The notes beneath the pieces were generated by a model. The model ran no database searches, was not told the origin of the DNA, and saw nothing but the letters and a program-made list of their open reading frames with translations. DNA of 64,000 nt from contig NZ_CP029193.1 of NCBI RefSeq assembly GCF_008642355.1, positions 434,001 through 498,000 of the forward strand. The letters are read 5' to 3'. Below are positions 60,208 through 64,000 of the stretch, piece by piece. Position numbers and translations under genes: made by a program. The number at the start of each line of letters is the position of its first letter. The stretch's first letter is position 1. The stretch comes from Streptomyces venezuelae (lineage in GTDB: Bacteria > Actinomycetota > Actinomycetes > Streptomycetales > Streptomycetaceae).

Positions 60208-61260
60208 CTACTCGACCCGGAGCGGCTCTCCGACTTCGTACATGTGCCGCAGGACCTGCCGGTACGAGTCGATGAATCCGGCCTCTGTGTAGGACATGCC
60301 GACAGCAGCGCAGTGCTCGCGCACGACGGGCTGGGCGAGGCGCAGGTGGGGCCTGGGCATGCTCGGAAACAGGTGGTGCTCGATCTGGTAGTTGAGTCCG
60401 CCGAGGAACCAGTCGGTCACCGGGCCGCCACGGATGTTGCGTGAGGTGAGCACCTGGCGGCGCAGGTGTCCCCAGCGCTCTCCGTTCGGGTCCGGCATCT
60501 CCATGCCCTTGTGATTGGGGGCGAAGGCCAGACCGAGGTGCAGGCCGAACAGCGCCTGGTGGATCGCGGCGAAGACGATCGCGTGACCGAGGGGCATGGC
60601 GGCGAGGAGCAACGTCACGTAGCCGACGAGGTGAGCGACCAGCAGCAGGCCTTCCACGGCCCGTTCACGCGGAGCCTGCCGTCGCAGGTCCTGGAAGCCG
60701 TAGATCTCCATGGCGACACCCTGGAGGAGCGTCAGCGGAAAGAAGAGCCAGGACTGGTTGCGGGTCAGCCAACGTCGGAACCCGACGCGTACCTTGGCCT
60801 GTCTGCTGGTCCACACGAGGACGTTCGCGGCGACGTCCGGGTCCTTCTCGATGTGGTTCGGGTTGGCGTGGTGTCGGTTGTGCTTGTCGTTCCACCAGGC
60901 CGAGCTCATCCCGAGCAGAAGATTGCCGTGCACGAGACCGATGGCACGGCTCACGGAGCGGTCCGTCGTTATCTGCGAATGTCCGGCGTCATGGCCGATG
61001 AACGCTGTCCGGGCGCACAGGACGGACAGCACTGGTGCGAGCAGGAGCACCCACCATGAGGTGCCGAGGAGGAACATGCCGACACACACCGCGGCCAGAG
61101 CGCCGGCGTTCACCGCGATGGTCCGCGCGTACCAACCGGTACGCCGATGGAGGAGGCCTTGCTCCTTGACCGTGCGCAGGAGCGGGGCGAAATCACTTCC
61201 GGCACTCTGCCCGCGGGTGCTGGATGGGGAGCGTTCCGCTACTGCGGCGGCCTGGGACAT
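60208..61260 (-). CDS. Membrane fatty acid (acyl-lipid) desaturase
   Basis: The 350-residue protein has four to five membrane segments and the three histidine boxes of acyl-lipid desaturases: FIGHDAGHSQ, NDKHNRHHANPNHIEKDPD and NYQIEHHLFPSMPR. These bind the di-iron centre that inserts a double bond. The order and spacing match the delta-6/delta-5-like front-end class without a cytochrome b5 domain. It would adjust membrane fluidity, using reduced ferredoxin or similar. The ATG at 61260 gives a normal N-terminus; the frame continues upstream without a ribosome site. Confidence 0.93.
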   Translation of the reverse strand: MSQAAAVAERSPSSTRGQSAGSDFAPLLRTVKEQGLLHRRTGWYARTIAVNAGALAAVCVGMFLLGTSWWVLLLAPVLSVLCARTAFIGHDAGHSQITTDRSVSRAIGLVHGNLLLGMSSAWWNDKHNRHHANPNHIEKDPDVAANVLVWTSRQAKVRVGFRRWLTRNQSWLFFPLTLLQGVAMEIYGFQDLRRQAPRERAVEGLLLVAHLVGYVTLLLAAMPLGHAIVFAAIHQALFGLHLGLAFAPNHKGMEMPDPNGERWGHLRRQVLTSRNIRGGPVTDWFLGGLNYQIEHHLFPSMPRPHLRLAQPVVREHCAAVGMSYTEAGFIDSYRQVLRHMYEVGEPLRVE

Positions 61261-61407
61261 GGTAGGTCTCCGGTCTTCAAGACAACGGGGCTGACCTGTT
61301 AGAACGTACGGATCAGTGACCCGGGGCAACCATGGCGGCACCACCCGAGTCCAGCCGGGGGCCAGCACCGCCCGCCAGGGGGGCTGGCTACACCCCCTTG
61401 ATGGAAA

Positions 61408-61421
61408 GTGATGTGGATCAC
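61408..61421. promoter_or_regulatory. Crp/FNR-like palindrome GTGAT-GTGG-ATCAC
   Basis: The 14-bp element has GTGA-N6-TCAC geometry. It is in the 249-bp divergent space between the desaturase and the SNF2 helicase, which otherwise shows no clear feature. Streptomyces Crp sites follow a related GTG/CAC pattern, but the match is short. Confidence 0.4.
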
Positions 61422-61509
61422 CGCGCCACGACAGTCACGAGTGCCTTCTCGTGCTGTACTCTCGGCCGCTCCGGTCTCAGTAGTCAAATTTGAGGAATGC
61501 GCCATCGCT

Positions 61510-64000
61510 GTGCACAGGCCCCCTGTCGTGTCCCCCTCCGAGATCTCCGAACTGTCGCGCTGTTCCGTTCTTTTCGTGCCTGCCGACCCGCCCCGTGACG
61601 GACGTGTCGCCTTCTGGCACGCCGACGGCACCGAGCCGCCGCACGCCTCCATCGGCACCCAGGAAGAGCTGACCCTTGCCGTGCCGGGGGACGAGGGCGT
61701 GGAACCGGCGGCCGTGTCCGCGGTTCTGGTTCCCGTCCGCGCCGCGCTGCCCGTCCTCACGCGCGCGCGTGCCGCCACGGAGACGCACCCGACGGGCACC
61801 TTCTGGGGAACGGCGGGGGTGTTGGCCCTGCAACTGGCGGCTCGCGGCCTGCTGTTGCCGGGGCTGACCGTCAGCGATCACGACGCGTGGCGCGCCGGCC
61901 CGCTGAGCGCCGAGGACCTGCAACGGCTGCGCGAACTGGCCGCAGCGATGCCCCCCGCCGCCCACGCCCTTCCGCTGGGCGACAGCCAACCGCTGCGGCT
62001 GCCCGAGCCCGAGCAGGTGCTGCGCCAGTTCCTCGACGCCGTGGCCGACACGCTCCCCCGCTCCCCCGCCGCACCCCTGGCCGCGGGCGGACCCGTGTAC
62101 GCCGCGCCGGAACCCCAGTACGTGCCGGAGCAGCGCGCCTGGGCGCTGGACGTCGCCGCCGGGCACGACGCCGGGGTACGGATTTCGCTGCGCCTGGAGA
62201 TTCCGGGTCTCGCCACGGTGGCCGACGACGGTACCCGGCTGCCCTTCCGTGCCGTGCTGCAGCTGCACAGTGTCAGCGACCCCTCGCTCGTCGCGGACGC
62301 CGCGGAGGTGTGGGCGGGATCCGGCGCCTCGGGCCAGGCCTTCGGCCCGCGTGCCCGCATGGACGCCCTGCTCGCGCTGCGTCGCGCCACGCGCGCGTGG
62401 CCGCCGCTCGCCCCGCTCCTGTCGGCCTCCGTCCCCGACGCGATCGAGCTGGCCGACGAGGACGTCACCGCGCTCCTGGGCGACGGCGCCCGCCTGTTGG
62501 CCGGCGCGGGCGTCGACGTGCACTGGCCCAGGGAGCTGGCGCGCAATCTCACCGCACACGCCGTCATCGGCCCGGCCGAGGACGAGAGTGACCGGAAGGG
62601 CCCTCACAAGCTTTCCTCGGACACACCGTCCTTCCTCTCTGCCGACACGCTCCTCGCCTTCAACTGGCGTTTCGCGCTGGGGGACCAGCAGCTCACACGG
62701 GCAGAACTGGATCACCTCGCGGAATCGAACCGTCCGGTGGTCCGCCTCCGGGATCAGTGGGTGCTGGTCGATCCGGCCGAGGTCCGGCGCGCCCGCGAGC
62801 AGCAGGATCACAAGGTCACCCCCATTGACGCGCTCGGTGCCGCACTGACTGGCACGGCCGAGGTCGGGGGCCTGCGCATCGATGTCGAGCCGACCGGGTG
62901 GCTCGCCACTCTGCGGGAGCGGCTCGCCGACCCGGAAGGAATGGAGCCTGTCGGCCAACCCGCGGCCCTTGCCGCCGAGTTGCGCGACTACCAGCTGCGC
63001 GGCCTGAACTGGCTGGCCCGCATGACATCACTCGGGCTGGGTGCCTGTCTCGCCGACGACATGGGCCTCGGCAAGACGATCACGCTGATCTCCTTGCATC
63101 TGCACCGTCAGACGCAGGAGGAGTCCGCCGGACCCACCCTGGTGGTCTGTCCCACGTCACTGATGGGCAACTGGCAGCGCGAGGTGGAGAAGTTCGCGCC
63201 GGGCACGCGCGTACGCCGTTTCCACGGTTCCCAGCGCAACCTCGACGATCTGGCGGACGGCGAGTTCGTCCTCACGACCTACGGGACGATGCGGCTCGAC
63301 GCGGAGAGACTGGGTCGGGCCTCCTGGGGCATGGTCGTCGCCGACGAGGCCCAGCATGTGAAGAACCCCTATTCGGCCACGGCGAAGCAGCTGCGCACCA
63401 TCGGGACACGCGCGCGCGTGGCGCTCACCGGTACACCCGTGGAGAACAACCTCTCCGAACTGTGGGCGATCCTCGACTGGACGACCCCCGGCCTGCTCGG
63501 CCGGCTGGGGGCCTTTCGTACGCGGTACGCCCAGGCCGTCGAGGGCGGCTCGGATCCTGCTGCCGCCGAGCGGCTCGGACAGCTCGTGCGACCGTTTCTG
63601 CTGCGCCGCCGCAAGTCGGATCCGGGGATCGCTCCCGAACTGCCGCCCAAGACGGAGACCGACCGTGCCGTCTCGCTCACCGCGGAGCAAGCGGGCCTCT
63701 ACGAAGCGGTGGTGCGGGAGACGCTCGCTGACATCTCCGGTGCCGACGGGTTCGCGCGCAGGGGTCTGATCGTCAAGCTCCTGACGGGGCTCAAGCAGAT
63801 CTGCAATCACCCCGCGCAGTATCTCAAGGAAGACGAGCCCCGTATCCCGGGTCGCTCCGGAAAGCTGGAGCTGCTCGACGAGTTGCTCGACACGATCCTC
63901 GCGGAGGAGGCGAGCGTGCTCGTCTTCACGCAGTACGTCCAGATGGCGCGGTTGATCGAACAGCATCTCTCGGCGCGTGGTGTCCCCTCTCAGTTCTTGC
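61510..64000 (+). CDS. SNF2-family DEAD/DEAH helicase, 3' end cut by window
   Basis: About 830 residues are visible. The first 480 form the N-terminal region typical of bacterial SNF2 proteins (it includes SPSEISELSRCSVLFVPADP). The ATPase starts at about 490: LRDYQLRGLNWLARM, then motif I LADDMGLGKT (about 516), motif II VVADEAQHVKN (about 610), motif III ALTGTPVENNLSELW and LLRRRKSDPG. A C-terminal helicase lobe begins (SVLVFTQYVQMARLI) and is truncated. GTG 61510 and GTG 61528 both fit; GAGGAA lies 12 bases before the first. Members remodel nucleoprotein or act in repair and stress; often a SWIM-domain protein follows. Confidence 0.9.
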   Translation, partial: MHRPPVVSPSEISELSRCSVLFVPADPPRDGRVAFWHADGTEPPHASIGTQEELTLAVPGDEGVEPAAVSAVLVPVRAALPVLTRARAATETHPTGTFWGTAGVLALQLAARGLLLPGLTVSDHDAWRAGPLSAEDLQRLRELAAAMPPAAHALPLGDSQPLRLPEPEQVLRQFLDAVADTLPRSPAAPLAAGGPVYAAPEPQYVPEQRAWALDVAAGHDAGVRISLRLEIPGLATVADDGTRLPFRAVLQLHSVSDPSLVADAAEVWAGSGASGQAFGPRARMDALLALRRATRAWPPLAPLLSASVPDAIELADEDVTALLGDGARLLAGAGVDVHWPRELARNLTAHAVIGPAEDESDRKGPHKLSSDTPSFLSADTLLAFNWRFALGDQQLTRAELDHLAESNRPVVRLRDQWVLVDPAEVRRAREQQDHKVTPIDALGAALTGTAEVGGLRIDVEPTGWLATLRERLADPEGMEPVGQPAALAAELRDYQLRGLNWLARMTSLGLGACLADDMGLGKTITLISLHLHRQTQEESAGPTLVVCPTSLMGNWQREVEKFAPGTRVRRFHGSQRNLDDLADGEFVLTTYGTMRLDAERLGRASWGMVVADEAQHVKNPYSATAKQLRTIGTRARVALTGTPVENNLSELWAILDWTTPGLLGRLGAFRTRYAQAVEGGSDPAAAERLGQLVRPFLLRRRKSDPGIAPELPPKTETDRAVSLTAEQAGLYEAVVRETLADISGADGFARRGLIVKLLTGLKQICNHPAQYLKEDEPRIPGRSGKLELLDELLDTILAEEASVLVFTQYVQMARLIEQHLSARGVPSQFL

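Overview
This is about 64 kb of very GC-rich actinobacterial chromosome, almost certainly from Streptomyces. The grounds are GTG starts, ATGA/GTGA translational overlaps, a conservon (cvnABCD), a DmdR/IdeR-type iron box, a cysteine leader peptide of the actinobacterial type, a DUF6397-like protein and MHYT, MpaB and PadR family members. I see no rRNA, tRNA, CRISPR array, insertion sequence, phage or integration site. The window reads as ordinary chromosome rich in one-component regulators, with several small metabolic or stress cassettes.

Layout. (1) 1-7.3 kb: a three-subunit molybdenum hydroxylase (PaoABC/YagTSR type, cut by the window start) diverges from a TetR gene with two matched palindromic operators. 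Next comes a cassette of a DJ-1/Hsp31-like protein, a TetR regulator and an aldehyde dehydrogenase, preceded by its own palindrome; it looks like a reactive-carbonyl defence unit. (2) 7.3-10 kb: an iron-box-controlled NADPH-ferredoxin reductase, a TOPRIM-domain protein and an unknown. (3) 10-14 kb: a three-gene operon of an unknown protein, a MoxR-like AAA+ ATPase and an HExxH/von Willebrand A protein, closed by a perfect hairpin. (4) 14-17.5 kb: katG, a divergent Fur-family regulator and a YjbQ-family gene. (5) 17.5-23 kb: a sulfonate operon led by a putative leaderless cysteine leader peptide, then ssuC, ssuB, ssuA, ssuD and an FAD monooxygenase. (6) 23-28 kb: a secreted subtilase, a double-ABM-domain protein, a short MltG paralogue and an ABC exporter. 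(7) 28-36 kb: a MarR regulator, a giant FAD/4Fe-4S dehydrogenase, a Tat-exported GH109-like protein, a secreted PNGase A-like glycoamidase and an L,D-transpeptidase lipoprotein.

(8) 35.9-43.3 kb: two tandem heterodimeric ABC exporters. In each pair the first half keeps the LSGGQ signature but has lost Walker A, and the second keeps Walker A but has lost LSGGQ, so each heterodimer should keep one competent ATP site. (9) 43.4-48.5 kb: a YdjM-like membrane protein, a Ski2-like helicase, acyl-CoA thioesterase II and a TPR protein. (10) 48.5-55.4 kb: a DUF6397-like protein, an extra roadblock protein, a PPOX/F420-type oxidoreductase inserted in reverse, the conservon cvnA-B-C-D and an MHYT membrane sensor. 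(11) 55.5-58.9 kb: a methyltransferase overlapped antisense by an alpha/beta hydrolase, a PadR regulator, an MpaB-family oxygenase and a small unknown, with one palindrome shared by both divergent promoters. (12) 59-64 kb: unknowns, an acyl-lipid desaturase and a SNF2-family helicase cut by the window end.

The points I find most worth following are the tandem, reciprocally degenerate ABC exporter pairs, the leaderless cysteine leader of the ssu operon, the PadR-linked pair of divergent promoters, and the unknown/MoxR/HExxH-VWA operon. All functions are inferred from sequence motifs and context read by eye; no database search was run.
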